Shown in pieces: positions 47,092 to 55,990 of a DNA stretch of 64,000 nucleotides. Made by a program: the position numbers and the translations under genes. The stretch lies in NCBI GenBank assembly GCA_016803235.1, contig JADCLI010000002.1:62001-126000 (forward strand), read 5' to 3'. This DNA comes from Pimelobacter simplex. Its GTDB lineage: Bacteria; Actinomycetota; Actinomycetes; Propionibacteriales; Nocardioidaceae. The notes under the pieces were generated by a model. That model did no database searches and had not been told where the DNA came from. It saw only the letters and a list, made by a program, of their open reading frames with translations. Position 1 is the first letter of the stretch. Each line of letters begins with the position of its first letter.

Positions 47092-48146
47092 CGCACCCGG
47101 ACGTCGACGTCCTCGCCGACCTCGGGCACCCGGGCGCCCTGGGGGACGAACAGCATCGACGCCTGCATGTGCGGCGGCTCGGCGAAGAGCCGCTGCTTGC
47201 CGTCGATCGCGTACGGCGAGCGCACGAACCCGACCGCGTCGAGGCCGCCCCGCGCGAGGGTCGCCGCACGCGCCTTGATCGACTGCTCGCCGGTGGGTGC
47301 CTCGAGGCCGATGCCGTGGGCGGTGCCGCCGCTGACGACGAGCACGTGGCCCGACTTGGGAGCCGTGCGGCCGCGGTAGCCGAACGCGTCGCCCCGCTCG
47401 ACGGGGTGCACGTCGAGGACCGTCGCGGTGACGCGCAGCGCGCCGCGGTCACCGAGCCAGAGGCCGGTGCCGATCCGGGGCCGGACCGTGAAGTCGCCGT
47501 ACTGGGTGCGCAGGGTGGCCAGCTCGGCGTCGGTGAGGTGGCTGACCCAGACCTGCGGGGCCCCGCGGGTGGGGACCTCGGCGGCGACGAGGTCGTTGAC
47601 CAGCCGGGTCACCTCGCCGAGGTGGGTGCCCTGCCCGAGCGGCAGGTGCAGGGCGAGGCCCTCGACCCGGGCCCCGGGGTGCTTGCGGAGCAGGTCGCCG
47701 GCCTCCCACAGCTCGCGGGCGGCCATGCCGTGGCGGCGCATCGAGGTCATCCGCTCGAGCACGACCCGCGCGGTCGGGTCGGCGTGCAGCAGGTCGCGGA
47801 GGTCGGCGAGGCGGCTGACGGTGTGGACCAGGCGCCGGCTCGTCGCGGCGTCGGGCAGCGGCACCCACGGGCGCCACGGGGTGAGCACCAGCAGGTCGCC
47901 GTGCCAGCGCTGGGTGACCTCGGGCAGCTCGTCGTAGGTGCCGACGGCCAGGGTGCGGACGTCGTGGCCGCGCTCGGCCAGCCACTGCGCCTTGCGGGCC
48001 AGCCGGCCCAGCGTGAAGCCGTATCCGTTGCCCTTCGCGACCGGGACCAGCCCGGGATGGGCGTCGGCGACCGCCTCGAGGTGGGCGCGCCAGCGTGGGC
48101 CGTCGACGGTGAGGGTCAGCCCGCCGGTCGAGCCTGTCGAGACCAT
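47049..48146 (-). CDS. Alanine racemase-like PLP protein
   Basis: 365 residues from ATG at 48146. The fold-type III PLP lysine is K38 in VPVAKGNGYGFTLG. Further parts follow the Alr N-terminal barrel (RRLVHTVSRLADLRDLL, VVLERMTSMRRHGM) and a C-terminal beta domain (RPRIGTGLWLGDRG, VLVVSGGTAHGIGLE). It is linked to femX by a TGATG overlap, matching a conserved actinobacterial pair next to rpsF, so it may act on peptidoglycan precursor amino acids. Racemase activity itself is unproven. Its first codons (MVSTGSTGG) are supplied by a copy of the palindromic repeat, an unusual gene start. Confidence 0.82.
   Translation of the reverse strand: MVSTGSTGGLTLTVDGPRWRAHLEAVADAHPGLVPVAKGNGYGFTLGRLARKAQWLAERGHDVRTLAVGTYDELPEVTQRWHGDLLVLTPWRPWVPLPDAATSRRLVHTVSRLADLRDLLHADPTARVVLERMTSMRRHGMAARELWEAGDLLRKHPGARVEGLALHLPLGQGTHLGEVTRLVNDLVAAEVPTRGAPQVWVSHLTDAELATLRTQYGDFTVRPRIGTGLWLGDRGALRVTATVLDVHPVERGDAFGYRGRTAPKSGHVLVVSGGTAHGIGLEAPTGEQSIKARAATLARGGLDAVGFVRSPYAIDGKQRLFAEPPHMQASMLFVPQGARVPEVGEDVDVRVRYTATAFDRVVVSD
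48126..48144. repeat. Short form of the palindromic repeat at the racemase-like gene start
   Basis: GGTCGAGCCTGTCGAGACC covers codons 2-7 or so of the racemase-like gene. The same GGTC-GAG...CTCGAGACC-type ends mark the intergenic copies. Confidence 0.5.
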
Positions 48147-49276
48147 CAGCCCCTCCGCTGCAGGTAGACCTGGAACGCCTTGTAGAGCGCCCGGTTGATC
48201 GGCAGGTCCCACTCGCCGGCGTACTCGACGGCCTCGCCGCCGGTGCCGACCTTGAACTGGATCAGGCCGACGTGGGCGTCGTCGGCGTCGAGCGTCTCGG
48301 TGATGCCGCGCAGGTCGTAGACCGCCGCGCCGGCGGCGATCGCGTCGCGGATCATCGCCCACTGGATCGCGTTGGAGCCGCGGACCTCGCGCTTCTCGGT
48401 CGAGGAGGCGCCGTAGGAGTACCAGGCGTGCTCGCCGACCCGGATCGCGATCGTCGAGGCGACCAGGTCGCCGTCGTGACGGGCCAGCCAGAGCGTGAAC
48501 CGCTCCTCGCTGTCGGCCTGGAGGGCGTCGTACATGGTCTCGAAGTAGCGCAGCGGGCGCGGCGTGAAGTGGTCGCGCTGCGCGGTGTGGACGTAGAGCT
48601 CGTGGAAGGCCGCGAGGTCGTCGCGCGAGCCGCGGGTGACCTCGACGCCCTCCTTGGCGGCCTTCTTGATGTTGCGGCGCCACAGCTGGTTCATGCCCTT
48701 GAGGACCTCGTCCTCGCTCAGCTGGGTGCCGTCGGCCGAGCGGAGCGGGATCTGGAAGACGAACTGCGGCTGCCCGGCCGCGAAGCCGCCCTCGACCCCC
48801 TGGTGCCGCCAGCCGAGCTCGTGCAGCTGGGCGACCACCCGGGCACCCGCGGGGGTGCGCTCGGCGGGCGGGATATGGCCGAGGAGGCGGACGTCCGGGT
48901 CGGCGATCCCGTCCTTGACCTGGGCCGTGGTCCAGCGCCGGGTGACCACCGGCGGCCCGATCCGTACGGCGAAGGCGCCCTGCTTCCTCAGGTGCCGCAC
49001 CATCGGGTCGAGCCAGGCGCCGAGGTCGTCGCTGCCCCAGTCGATGACCGGGCCCTCGGGCAGGTAGGCGAGGAAGCGGTTGAGCCTCGGGAGCTTGCGG
49101 TAGAGCACTAGCGCGACGCCGACCTGCTTCCCCGCGTCGTCGAACCACCCCAGCGACTCGCTGCGCCACTCGCTCTTGACCCGGGCCCAGCCGGGCGTCT
49201 GCAGGAAGCTGGCGGACGGCAGCGTGGAGAGGTGGTCGCGGTGCTCGGTCGGGCTGATCGGGCGCACGCTGGGCAT
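48146..49276 (-). CDS. FemX-like peptidoglycan bridge aminoacyltransferase
   Basis: 376 residues from ATG at 49276 (MPSVRPISPTEHRDHL). Two GNAT-like lobes are visible. Family segments include SFLQTPGWARVKSEW, GMNQLWRRNIKKAAKEGVEV, YVHTAQRDHFTPRPLRYFETM, YSYGASSTEKREVRGSNAIQW and LRGITETLD...LIQFKVGTGGE. FemABX proteins use aminoacyl-tRNA to add the first residue of the interpeptide bridge to lipid II. Streptomyces FemX has the same genomic location upstream of rpsF. The donor residue cannot be read here. Confidence 0.93.
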   Translation of the reverse strand: MPSVRPISPTEHRDHLSTLPSASFLQTPGWARVKSEWRSESLGWFDDAGKQVGVALVLYRKLPRLNRFLAYLPEGPVIDWGSDDLGAWLDPMVRHLRKQGAFAVRIGPPVVTRRWTTAQVKDGIADPDVRLLGHIPPAERTPAGARVVAQLHELGWRHQGVEGGFAAGQPQFVFQIPLRSADGTQLSEDEVLKGMNQLWRRNIKKAAKEGVEVTRGSRDDLAAFHELYVHTAQRDHFTPRPLRYFETMYDALQADSEERFTLWLARHDGDLVASTIAIRVGEHAWYSYGASSTEKREVRGSNAIQWAMIRDAIAAGAAVYDLRGITETLDADDAHVGLIQFKVGTGGEAVEYAGEWDLPINRALYKAFQVYLQRRG

Positions 49277-49339
49277 GGGGACCAACCTATCGGGCGGGTG
49301 GGTCCGGGTGAGCCCCGGCGAGCGGGGTACCGCCCGTCC

Positions 49340-49738
49340 ATGACCGCACCCCGTCCGCTCGGCTACTGGCTGACCACCCTGGACCGCCTTCTCGACGAGC
49401 AGGTCGAGGACGCCGTCGCCGCGCGTGGTCTGACCCGTCGGGAGTGGCACGCCCTGGGACGGCTGGAGCACGGTGCGGTGGCCGAGGACGTCGCCGAGGA
49501 CATGCTGCCGGCGCTGGAGCGCCTCGTCTCGGGCGGTCTGGTCGAGCTCCGCAGCGGCGAGTACCGGCTGACGGACCCCGGCGGCGAGCTGGTCACCGAG
49601 CTCCAGACCGGTCCCGTGCAGGCGGTCGCCGAGCGGGCGGCCGAGGGCCTGTCGGCCGAGGAGTACGACGCGTTGCTGGGCTCGCTCGAGCAGGTCGCGA
49701 CCAACCTCGGCTGGCTCGAGTCCCGCCCGGGCACCTAG
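49340..49738 (+). CDS. MarR-like winged-helix regulator
   Basis: 132 residues from ATG at 49340. The layout matches small MarR-type regulators: an N-terminal helix (YWLTTLDRLLDEQVEDAV), LTRREWHALGRLE, a recognition region DMLPALERLVSGGLVEL, a wing SGEYRLTDPGGELV, and a C-terminal dimerisation helix. Effector and targets are unknown. A TACCGC hexamer ends 6 nt before the ATG with no Shine-Dalgarno sequence, so a leaderless start is likely. It is convergent with the gene at 49745. Confidence 0.75.
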   Translation: MTAPRPLGYWLTTLDRLLDEQVEDAVAARGLTRREWHALGRLEHGAVAEDVAEDMLPALERLVSGGLVELRSGEYRLTDPGGELVTELQTGPVQAVAERAAEGLSAEEYDALLGSLEQVATNLGWLESRPGT

Positions 49739-49744
49739 GCCCGC

Positions 49745-50278
49745 CTAGGACTCGGGCCGCGCGTCGGGGCCCTGCGCACGCACCCGCTCGACCTGCTCCA
49801 GCGAGTCACGCAGCTCGCCCAGCCAGTCGTCCGCGTGCTGCTGCACCAGCCGTACGCACCAGGACAGCGCCTCGCTGCGGCTGCGCGCGACGCCGCCGGC
49901 GATCAGCGTGTCGAGCACGGCGCGCTCGGGCTGGCGCAGCCGGGTCATGACGGGGGCGGCCACGTGCGTGAACAGCGCCCGGGTCCCGTCGCACTCGACG
50001 CCCCACGACACCTTCTTGTCGAAGCGGCGCTCCGCCTCACGGGCCACTGCGATCCGGGACTCCCGGGTGCGCTCGCGGAACTCCGCGATCCGGCCCTGGG
50101 CGGCGGCCTCGCGCTCGGTCGCCGAGGCGTCCTCGGGGAGCCCGGGGGCCGCGATGCGACCGATGACGGTGATCTCCTCGCGGTCGACGGTGACCTCCGC
50201 GAGGGACTCGAAGAGGTCCTCCGGCAGCCGGCCCACGAACCAGCCGCGAACCTGCTCGCGCTGTTCCGTTGTAATCAT
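49745..50278 (-). CDS. Hypothetical protein with ribbon-helix-helix-like C-terminal region
   Basis: 177 residues. I recognise no named family. Residues 62-95 form a charged helix (RIAEFRERTRESRIAVAREAERRF). Residues 115-155 (RAVLDTLIAGGVARSRSEAL, then SWCVRLVQQHADDWLGEL) look like an RHH/MetJ-type DNA-binding segment in which a short strand is followed by two helices. The start codon lies between two GTAATC sequences; the second is half of a perfect GTAATC-GA-GATTAC palindrome just upstream. That arrangement suggests a regulator binding its own promoter. The function is otherwise unknown. Confidence 0.65.
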   Translation of the reverse strand: MITTEQREQVRGWFVGRLPEDLFESLAEVTVDREEITVIGRIAAPGLPEDASATEREAAAQGRIAEFRERTRESRIAVAREAERRFDKKVSWGVECDGTRALFTHVAAPVMTRLRQPERAVLDTLIAGGVARSRSEALSWCVRLVQQHADDWLGELRDSLEQVERVRAQGPDARPES

Positions 50279-50292
50279 GTAATCGAGATTAC
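50279..50292. promoter_or_regulatory. GTAATC-GA-GATTAC palindrome at the start of the RHH-like gene
   Basis: A perfect 6-2-6 inverted repeat immediately upstream of the start codon of 49745-50278. A third GTAATC at 50271-50276 overlaps that start codon. Confidence 0.5.
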
Positions 50293-50335
50293 GCCGATGG
50301 CGGCAGAGTGCAAGGGCCGCAGCGCGAGGGCTGCG

Positions 50336-51133
50336 TCAGAGGCGCTCGCGCAGCCAGGCGAAGTCGGCGACGTGCTCGTCCGCGCCGCCCGGCGTCTCGC
50401 AAACCACGGGGGCACCGGCGTCGCGCACGACCTGGGCGAGCAGGTCCGGGTCGATCTGGCCGGCGCCGAAGTTGGCGTGCCGGTCGGCGCCGGAGTCGAA
50501 GGCGTCGCGGCTGTCGTTGGCGTGGACCAGGTCGATCCGGCCGGTGATGGCGAGGACGTCGTCGACGATCGTCTCCAGCGCGTTGCCGCCCGCGTGGGCG
50601 TGGCAGGTGTCGAGGCAGAAGCCGACCATGTCGGCGCCCTCGGCGGAGGCGATCGCGTCCCACGTGCCCTTGATCCGGTCGAGGTAGCGGGTCATCGCGT
50701 TGGTGCCGCCGGCGGTGTTCTCGATCAGCAGCGGGACCTTGAGGTCGGTCGCCTCGACCGCCTTGCGCCAGTTGTCGAAGCCCTTCGCGGGGTCGTCCTC
50801 GTCGGTGACGTGGCCGCCGTGCACGATCAGTCCCTTCGCGCCGAGCTCGGCGGCAGCGTCCATGTGCTGCTGCAGCAGCTTGCGGCTCGGGATCCGCTGG
50901 CGGTTGTTGGTGGTCGCGACGTTGATGAGGTACGGCGCGTGCACGTAGAGGTCGACGCCCGCGGCCTCGGCGGCAGCGCGGAGGGCGGCCGGCCCGCCGT
51001 CGTACGACAGGACGGGGCCCTTGTAGGACTGCGGGTTGCCGAGGAAGAACTGCACCAGCGGGGCGTTGCGCGCGGCCGCCTCGGCGATCGGGTCGGTCTG
51101 GTCGACGTGGGCTCCGATGCGCAGCTCGCTCAT
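50336..51133 (-). CDS. nfo: Endonuclease IV (deoxyribonuclease IV)
   Basis: 265 residues from ATG at 51133 ([16 protein letters not shown]). A TIM-barrel AP endonuclease with metal ligands spread over [38 protein letters not shown] and [20 protein letters not shown], ending in CETPGG. All expected His/Asp/Glu residues of the trinuclear zinc site appear present. It cuts at abasic sites in base-excision repair. The protein is about the usual length. Its gap to the RHH-like gene (50279-50335) carries that gene's palindrome. Confidence 0.93.
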   Translation of the reverse strand: MSELRIGAHVDQTDPIAEAAARNAPLVQFFLGNPQSYKGPVLSYDGGPAALRAAAEAAGVDLYVHAPYLINVATTNNRQRIPSRKLLQQHMDAAAELGAKGLIVHGGHVTDEDDPAKGFDNWRKAVEATDLKVPLLIENTAGGTNAMTRYLDRIKGTWDAIASAEGADMVGFCLDTCHAHAGGNALETIVDDVLAITGRIDLVHANDSRDAFDSGADRHANFGAGQIDPDLLAQVVRDAGAPVVCETPGGADEHVADFAWLRERL

Positions 51134-51243
51134 GGGAGCCACGGTATCGACCGGGAGGGACACCGCTGTCCCGGCATGTCCCCGGCTTGTCCTGAGCCTG
51201 TCCCTTCCCGGCCGGAATGCTCGTGGCGCGGGCGCCGGGGCAC

Positions 51244-51249
51244 TAACGT
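51244..51249 (+). promoter_or_regulatory. Candidate -10 box for the FHA-protease gene
   Basis: TAACGT ends 6 nt before the GTG at 51256. No Shine-Dalgarno sequence, so a leaderless start is likely. Confidence 0.4.
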
Positions 51250-51255
51250 CCTCGC

Positions 51256-53247
51256 GTGACCACCCTCCATGTCTCCGCGGGTGGCCGGACCTGGTCGTTC
51301 GAGGAGCCGCGCGTCGTCAGCATCGGACGCGACACCGGCTCCGACATCGTCCTCACGGCGCCCTCCGCCTCCCGCCAGCACGCGCAGCTGCGCTCGGACG
51401 GCTCCGGGTGGGTGCTCCTCGACACCGGGTCGAGCGGCGGCACGTTCCTGAACGGCACCCGGGTGACGGAGGTGCGGCTCACCGGGCCGACCACGGTCCG
51501 CTTCGGCGGCGTGAACGGGGAGGAGGTCCAGCTCACCCCGGCCGGCGCCCTGCGCCCCGCCGCCCCGGACCCGGCCACGCTGCCGCCCGCCGGCCTCCAG
51601 CAGACCGTGCTGCCCGGCGTCGGCCCGGCCGGCCCCGGCTACGTCAGCGGTCCCGGCCTGCTGGTGCGCGTCGGGGGCGTCTCGAAGCGGTTCCCCCCGG
51701 GCGTCGTGGTCCGGGTGGGCCGTGACCCGGGCAACGAGGTCGTGGTCGACGACCCGTCGGTCTCCCGCCTGCACGGCGTGGTCGAGGGGCGCCCCGACGG
51801 CTGGTGGTACGTCGACCGGTCGAGTGCCGGCACCTTCCTCGAGGAGGACCGCGTCACCCAGCGCAAGCTCGAGGACCCGACCACGCTGATGCTCGGCCAC
51901 CCCACGGCGGGTGCCGAGGTCGAGGTCGTCCCCATCGTCGCGACCGGCGTCGCGCAGAAGTCGATCGCCAAGAAGAAGCGCAAGCGCACCGCCGCCGTCG
52001 TGGGCGCCGCGGTGGCGGCGCTGGTCCTCGTCGGCGGCGGCGTCACGGCGGCGGTGCTGCTCGGCGGCGACGACTCCGGCAAGGGCGGGGGGTCGAACCA
52101 GGCCGCCGGCCTCAGCACCGCGGAGCTCGACCGCGCCAAGCTGGCGAGCGTCCTCATCATCGCCGTCGACGACAGCGGCGAGCCGCTCTACACCGGCTCC
52201 GGCACGATCATCAGCGAGGACGGTCTGATCCTCACCAACGCCCACGTCGGCAAGCCGAGCGCTCCCGGACAGCAGGGCGGCGAGGACGACCCGGCCGGGC
52301 TGCTCGTCGCGCTCACCTCGGCCGAGGACGACAAGCCCGCCGCGCCGTCGTACTCCGCCGAGGCGATCGTCGCCGACGGCGTCCTCGACCTCGCGGTGCT
52401 CAAGATCGTCGCCGACGCCGACGGCGAGGAGATCGACGACAAGGACCTGGACCTGCCGCCGCCGGTCCCGCTGGGCGACAGCGACGACCTGCGCACCGGC
52501 GACGAGCTGACCGCGCTCGGCTTCCCGGCCGTCGCCCACGTCGCCTCCGACGACGGCCTCGACCGCGCGCTGACCGTCACCCGCGGCGTCGTGTCCACCT
52601 TCCTCAAGGAGGCCGCCGTGCCCGGCAACCGGGCCTGGATCGACAGCGACATCCGGATCGGCTCCGGCAACTCCGGTGGCGCCTCGATCAACGACGACGG
52701 CGAGCTGGTCGGCATCAACAGTGCCGTGGTCACCGAGTCGACCGTCGGCGACAGCGGCGAGGGCGGCGCGTTCACCGGCGGCTCCGCCCGGATCCGGCCG
52801 GTCAACCTGACCCAGGACATCATCGAGATCGCCGAGAAGGGCGGCGACCCCGACTACGTGTCGCCGTACCTCGACGACGTGCCGGAGCCGCCGGCCGACC
52901 CGATGGGCCAGGCCACCGCCGCGCCCCGGGGCTGGAGCACCGACGGCAACAGCGACTGCTCGACCCCCAGCACCCTCGACGACCCGCAGGTGCTCAGCGG
53001 CGTGACCCTCCCGGCCACGCTGTACGCGCACTTCGCCGTCACCGGGCTGCCCGACGGGACGCCGTTCGCGATCGAGCTCTACAACCCCACCGGCGAGCTG
53101 CTCGGCTCGCTCGACGGGTCGTGGGACCTCGGCTCCGACGACGTCTGCGCGTCGGTCTCGCTCGACGTGCCCGAGGGCCTGGCCGGGGCGATCGCGGTGC
53201 TCGTCATCGACGACACCGACATCCAGAACCCGGTGCTGTTCGGGTAG
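51256..53247 (+). CDS. Two-FHA-domain transmembrane trypsin-like serine protease
   Basis: 663 residues. The first FHA domain is at about 18-90 ([18 protein letters not shown]) and the second at about 140-215 ([18 protein letters not shown]); both keep the phosphothreonine-binding Arg/Ser/His pattern. A basic patch KKKRKR leads to one span at about 245-271. Outside, an S1C (trypsin/DegP-like) domain has His in NAH (H330), Asp in DLAVLK (D378) and Ser in GNSGG (S473), so a full triad. A C-terminal beta domain with two Cys ([16 protein letters not shown]) follows. It looks built to couple intracellular phosphorylation to extracytoplasmic proteolysis. Confidence 0.9.
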   Translation: MTTLHVSAGGRTWSFEEPRVVSIGRDTGSDIVLTAPSASRQHAQLRSDGSGWVLLDTGSSGGTFLNGTRVTEVRLTGPTTVRFGGVNGEEVQLTPAGALRPAAPDPATLPPAGLQQTVLPGVGPAGPGYVSGPGLLVRVGGVSKRFPPGVVVRVGRDPGNEVVVDDPSVSRLHGVVEGRPDGWWYVDRSSAGTFLEEDRVTQRKLEDPTTLMLGHPTAGAEVEVVPIVATGVAQKSIAKKKRKRTAAVVGAAVAALVLVGGGVTAAVLLGGDDSGKGGGSNQAAGLSTAELDRAKLASVLIIAVDDSGEPLYTGSGTIISEDGLILTNAHVGKPSAPGQQGGEDDPAGLLVALTSAEDDKPAAPSYSAEAIVADGVLDLAVLKIVADADGEEIDDKDLDLPPPVPLGDSDDLRTGDELTALGFPAVAHVASDDGLDRALTVTRGVVSTFLKEAAVPGNRAWIDSDIRIGSGNSGGASINDDGELVGINSAVVTESTVGDSGEGGAFTGGSARIRPVNLTQDIIEIAEKGGDPDYVSPYLDDVPEPPADPMGQATAAPRGWSTDGNSDCSTPSTLDDPQVLSGVTLPATLYAHFAVTGLPDGTPFAIELYNPTGELLGSLDGSWDLGSDDVCASVSLDVPEGLAGAIAVLVIDDTDIQNPVLFG

Positions 53248-53416
53248 CGCGGCCGCCGCCGTCGGGATTCGGCCCGGACGGGCGGGCGCTGTTAGCCTGT
53301 CCCGTCCGGTGCCGCTGGCGCCGTACCGTCTGCTGGGCCGAACCAGCCAGACAAGCAAGGCCCTCCTGCCGTGGAAAGTCCGCGGCCGCCTGAGTCCAGA
53401 GGAGGTGGAGACCGCT

Positions 53417-53704
53417 TTGCGCAACTATGAAGTCGTGGTCATCCTCGACCCGAGCCTCGACGAGCGGACGGTCCAGCCGTCGCTCGACAAGTACCTGAAC
53501 GTCGTCCGCAACGACGGCGGCACGGTCGACAACGTCGACGTGTGGGGCAAGCGCCGCCTGGCGTACGAGATCAAGAAGCACGCCGAGGGCATCTACGCCA
53601 TCGTCAAGCTGACCGCCGCCCCGGCGACGGTCGACGAGCTCGACCGCCAGCTGACCCTCAACGAGTCCGTGCTGCGGACCAAGGTCCTGCGACCCACCGT
53701 CTGA
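53417..53704 (+). CDS. rpsF: 30S ribosomal protein S6
   Basis: 95 residues from TTG at 53417 ([16 protein letters not shown]). This is the standard S6 start and length; the only upstream alternatives add unconserved sequence. AGGAGGTGGAG lies upstream. Conserved parts are [21 protein letters not shown] and [10 protein letters not shown] leader of about 100 nt (53290-53416) precedes it and could hold the S6:S18 autoregulatory structure known from other bacteria, which I could not fold by eye. It starts the rpsF-ssb-rpsR-rplI operon. Confidence 0.95.
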   Translation: MRNYEVVVILDPSLDERTVQPSLDKYLNVVRNDGGTVDNVDVWGKRRLAYEIKKHAEGIYAIVKLTAAPATVDELDRQLTLNESVLRTKVLRPTV

Positions 53705-53829
53705 GGAACTGAAGAGATCGTGCCTGTGGACGACGGCTACTCAATGTCGGACGTCCACGACACGATGGGAGCCGTTGTCCGGGTCTGACCCGGCACGTCC
53801 GTTCATTCCACCCTCACCAGGAGACCCCC

Positions 53830-54399
53830 ATGGCTGGCGACACCGTCATCACCGTCATCGGCAACCTCACCGACGACCCGGAGCTTCGCTTCACCCCGTC
53901 GGGCGCGGCTGTCGCCAACTTCACGGTGGCCTCGACGCCGCGTTCCTTCGACCGCCAGACCAACGAGTGGAAGGACGGGGACACCCTGTTCCTGCGCTGC
54001 TCGGTCTGGCGCCAGGTCGCGGAGAACGTCGCCGAGTCCCTCCAGAAGGGCATGCGCGTCGTCGTGCAGGGCCGCCTGGTGTCGCGCTCCTACGAGACCC
54101 GTGAGGGCGAGAAGCGCACCGTCAATGAGCTGCAGGTCGACGAGATCGGCCCGTCGCTCACCTGGGCGACCGCCAAGGTGACCCGCGCCAGCCGCTCCGG
54201 CGGTGGCGGCGGGTACGGCGGCGGCCAGGGTGGCGGCAACCAGGGCGGCGGCGGCCGTCCCGCGGGTCAGGACCCGTGGGGCAGCGCCCCGTCCGGTGGC
54301 GGCAACCAGGGTGGCGGTTCCAACTACGGGGGCGGCGCCCCGGCCAACGACCCGTGGGCCGCGCCGGGCGTCTCGTCGAACGACGAGCCCCCGTTCTGA
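53830..54399 (+). CDS. ssb: Single-stranded DNA-binding protein
   Basis: 189 residues, ATG at 53830 with AGGAGAC upstream. The OB-fold covers about 1-112 ([55 protein letters not shown]). A Gly/Gln/Asn-rich linker follows, and the C-terminal tip is DEPPF, a form of the acidic DDIPF tail used for partner binding. This is the essential SSB of replication and repair. Its place between rpsF and rpsR is conserved. A 125-bp gap precedes it. Confidence 0.97.
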   Translation: MAGDTVITVIGNLTDDPELRFTPSGAAVANFTVASTPRSFDRQTNEWKDGDTLFLRCSVWRQVAENVAESLQKGMRVVVQGRLVSRSYETREGEKRTVNELQVDEIGPSLTWATAKVTRASRSGGGGGYGGGQGGGNQGGGGRPAGQDPWGSAPSGGGNQGGGSNYGGGAPANDPWAAPGVSSNDEPPF

Positions 54400-54469
54400 C
54401 CAGCATCACAACCAACCATTCCGGCCGCCGTTTGACTGACGCGGCCGGGCTCTGAGGAGGAGCACCACA

Positions 54470-54706
54470 ATGGCGAAGGCAGTCGTCCGCAAGCCGAAGA
54501 AGAAGGTTTGCCAGTTCTGCAAGGAGAAGGCCACCGGTGTCGACTACAAGGACACCGCCCTTCTGAAGAAGTTCATCTCCGACCGCGGCAAGATCCGCGC
54601 CCGTCGGGTGACCGGCAACTGCGTCCAGCACCAGCGGGACGTCGCGATCGCGGTGAAGAACGCCCGCGAGGTCGCGCTGCTGCCCTACACCTCCGCCGGT
54701 CGCTGA
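54470..54706 (+). CDS. rpsR: 30S ribosomal protein S18
   Basis: 78 residues, ATG at 54470 with GAGGAGG upstream. The N-terminal CQFCKEK (C14, C17) and [10 protein letters not shown] (C51, H54) indicate a zinc-ribbon (C+) type S18. The core [21 protein letters not shown] is typical. Actinobacteria often carry a second, Cys-free S18 elsewhere for zinc limitation; none is visible here. Confidence 0.97.
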   Translation: MAKAVVRKPKKKVCQFCKEKATGVDYKDTALLKKFISDRGKIRARRVTGNCVQHQRDVAIAVKNAREVALLPYTSAGR

Positions 54707-54734
54707 GCAGAGTCAGAGAAGGAGAGCTGAACTC

Positions 54735-55181
54735 ATGAAGATCATCCTGACCCAGGAGGTCGAGAACCTCGGCGCTGCTGGCGACGTGGTCGAGGTCAAG
54801 GACGGCTACGGCCGCAACTACCTCATCCCCCGCGGCTTCGGCATCCGGTGGACCCGCGGCGCCCAGGCGCAGGCCGACTCGATCAAGACCGCTCGCGCGG
54901 CCCGTGCCGTGCGCGACGAGGCGCACGCCGCCGAGCTGAAGGCGAAGCTCGAGGGATCGCCGGTCGACGTCAAGGTCAAGGCCGGCCAGGGCGGCCGCCT
55001 GTTCGGTGCGGTCACCCCCGCCGACATCGCCGCCGCGCTCGGCGAGGCCGCCGGCGAGGCGATCGACAAGCGGACCATCGTCCTCGGCAACCCGATCAAG
55101 TCGCTGGGCAACCACGCGGTGTCGGTCAAGCTGCACGACGAGGTGTCCGCCGCGGTGGCCCTCAACGTCATCCCGGCCTGA
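54735..55181 (+). CDS. rplI: 50S ribosomal protein L9
   Basis: 148 residues, ATG at 54735 with AGAAGGAGAG upstream. The N-terminal domain is [20 protein letters not shown] followed by [11 protein letters not shown] long central helix and a C-terminal domain ([34 protein letters not shown]) follow. Last gene of the rpsF operon, ended by a strong terminator. Confidence 0.97.
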   Translation: MKIILTQEVENLGAAGDVVEVKDGYGRNYLIPRGFGIRWTRGAQAQADSIKTARAARAVRDEAHAAELKAKLEGSPVDVKVKAGQGGRLFGAVTPADIAAALGEAAGEAIDKRTIVLGNPIKSLGNHAVSVKLHDEVSAAVALNVIPA

Positions 55182-55196
55182 CCCGATCGACCTACG

Positions 55197-55241
55197 ACGG
55201 CGTGGCCGGTCCCCTCGGGACCGGCCACGCCGTTAGTTTTG
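55197..55241 (+). terminator. Strong terminator of the rpsF-ssb-rpsR-rplI operon
   Basis: A perfect 17-bp stem (ACGGCGTGGCCGGTCCC at 55197-55213 with GGGACCGGCCACGCCGT at 55217-55233), 3-nt loop, then TAGTTTT. Confidence 0.93.
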
Positions 55242-55279
55242 GGCCACTCCTCCCTTCCCCCGAGTCCCAGGAGCACCCC

Positions 55280-55921
55280 ATGCGTGTACGACGGCTGGCG
55301 CCTGCCGCCCTGCTGCTGCTGACCCCGGTCCTCGCGGCCTGCGGCGACGACGAACCCGACGCCACCGACACCCCCACCGACGCCTCCAGTGCCACCGAGG
55401 CACCGACGCCCACCGAGGCGACCAGTGCGCCGACCTCCGCAGCGACGGCGCCGTCGAGCACCGCCGCGGCCGGTCTGCCGATGGCCTGCGACGTGGTCAC
55501 CGCCGACGACCTGGCCGAGGCCTACGGCATGTCCTTCGGCCCCGCTGAGGTCGGCGGTGGTGGCACCAGCGAGGGCGGCCTCGAGTGGTCGAGCGACAAC
55601 TGCTCCTTCGAGGCCGAGGGCCTCGCCGAGGTGACGATCAAGCTCACCGGTCCCGAGGACTTCACCAAGGGCGCCTTCGGCTGCCCCCAGCCGCGCGACA
55701 ACGACGGCATCGTCGAGCCGGCCAACGACATCGCCGGTGCCACCGGCGGCTGGTGGAAGGTGAGCAACCCGCCGGACTTCGAGGGCGAGCTGCGCGCCTG
55801 CACCCCGGCGGTCCTGCTGCAGGTCGACCTCGACTACGAGGAGGGCGTGGAGTACGAGGGCGACCCGCTCAACCAGTCCGTCGGGCTGGCCGAGCGGATC
55901 CTCGCCGCCATCAAGGGCTGA
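55280..55921 (+). CDS. Secreted lipoprotein (DUF3558-like)
   Basis: 213 residues, ATG at 55280 with CAGGAGC upstream. Signal peptide with lipobox LAAC, so the mature protein starts at Cys 21. A Thr/Ala/Pro-rich linker of 45 residues is followed by a domain with four cysteines (MACDVVTADDLAEAYG, NCSFEAEG, GCPQPR, ACTPAVLL). The arrangement of cysteines and 'CDVVT..DL..' start resemble DUF3558 lipoproteins common in actinobacteria. Function unknown. It is convergent with the gene at 55982 across a 44-bp-plus palindrome. Confidence 0.82.
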   Translation: MRVRRLAPAALLLLTPVLAACGDDEPDATDTPTDASSATEAPTPTEATSAPTSAATAPSSTAAAGLPMACDVVTADDLAEAYGMSFGPAEVGGGGTSEGGLEWSSDNCSFEAEGLAEVTIKLTGPEDFTKGAFGCPQPRDNDGIVEPANDIAGATGGWWKVSNPPDFEGELRACTPAVLLQVDLDYEEGVEYEGDPLNQSVGLAERILAAIKG

Positions 55922-55933
55922 CGTCCTCCGCGT

Positions 55934-55990
55934 CGCACCTGACGAATCGGCTGTGAATCCGTCCGTTCCACAGCCCATTCGTCAGGTGCG
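55934..55990. terminator. Bidirectional terminator between convergent genes
   Basis: Arms of 22 bp (55934-55955 and 55969-55990) pair with a single mismatch around a 13-nt loop. The left arm starts CGCACCTGACGAAT. The right arm includes the stop codon of the gene at 55982, so that gene's own end forms half of the hairpin. Confidence 0.8.

Noticed and set aside
53248..53416. S6:S18-binding rpsF leader RNA
   Set aside because: The leader length fits, but I could not confirm the conserved bulge and stem by eye, so it is not listed as a feature.
53720..53788. 22-codon open frame between rpsF and ssb (GTG start)
   Set aside because: Too short, with no convincing ribosome binding site and no conservation evidence available.
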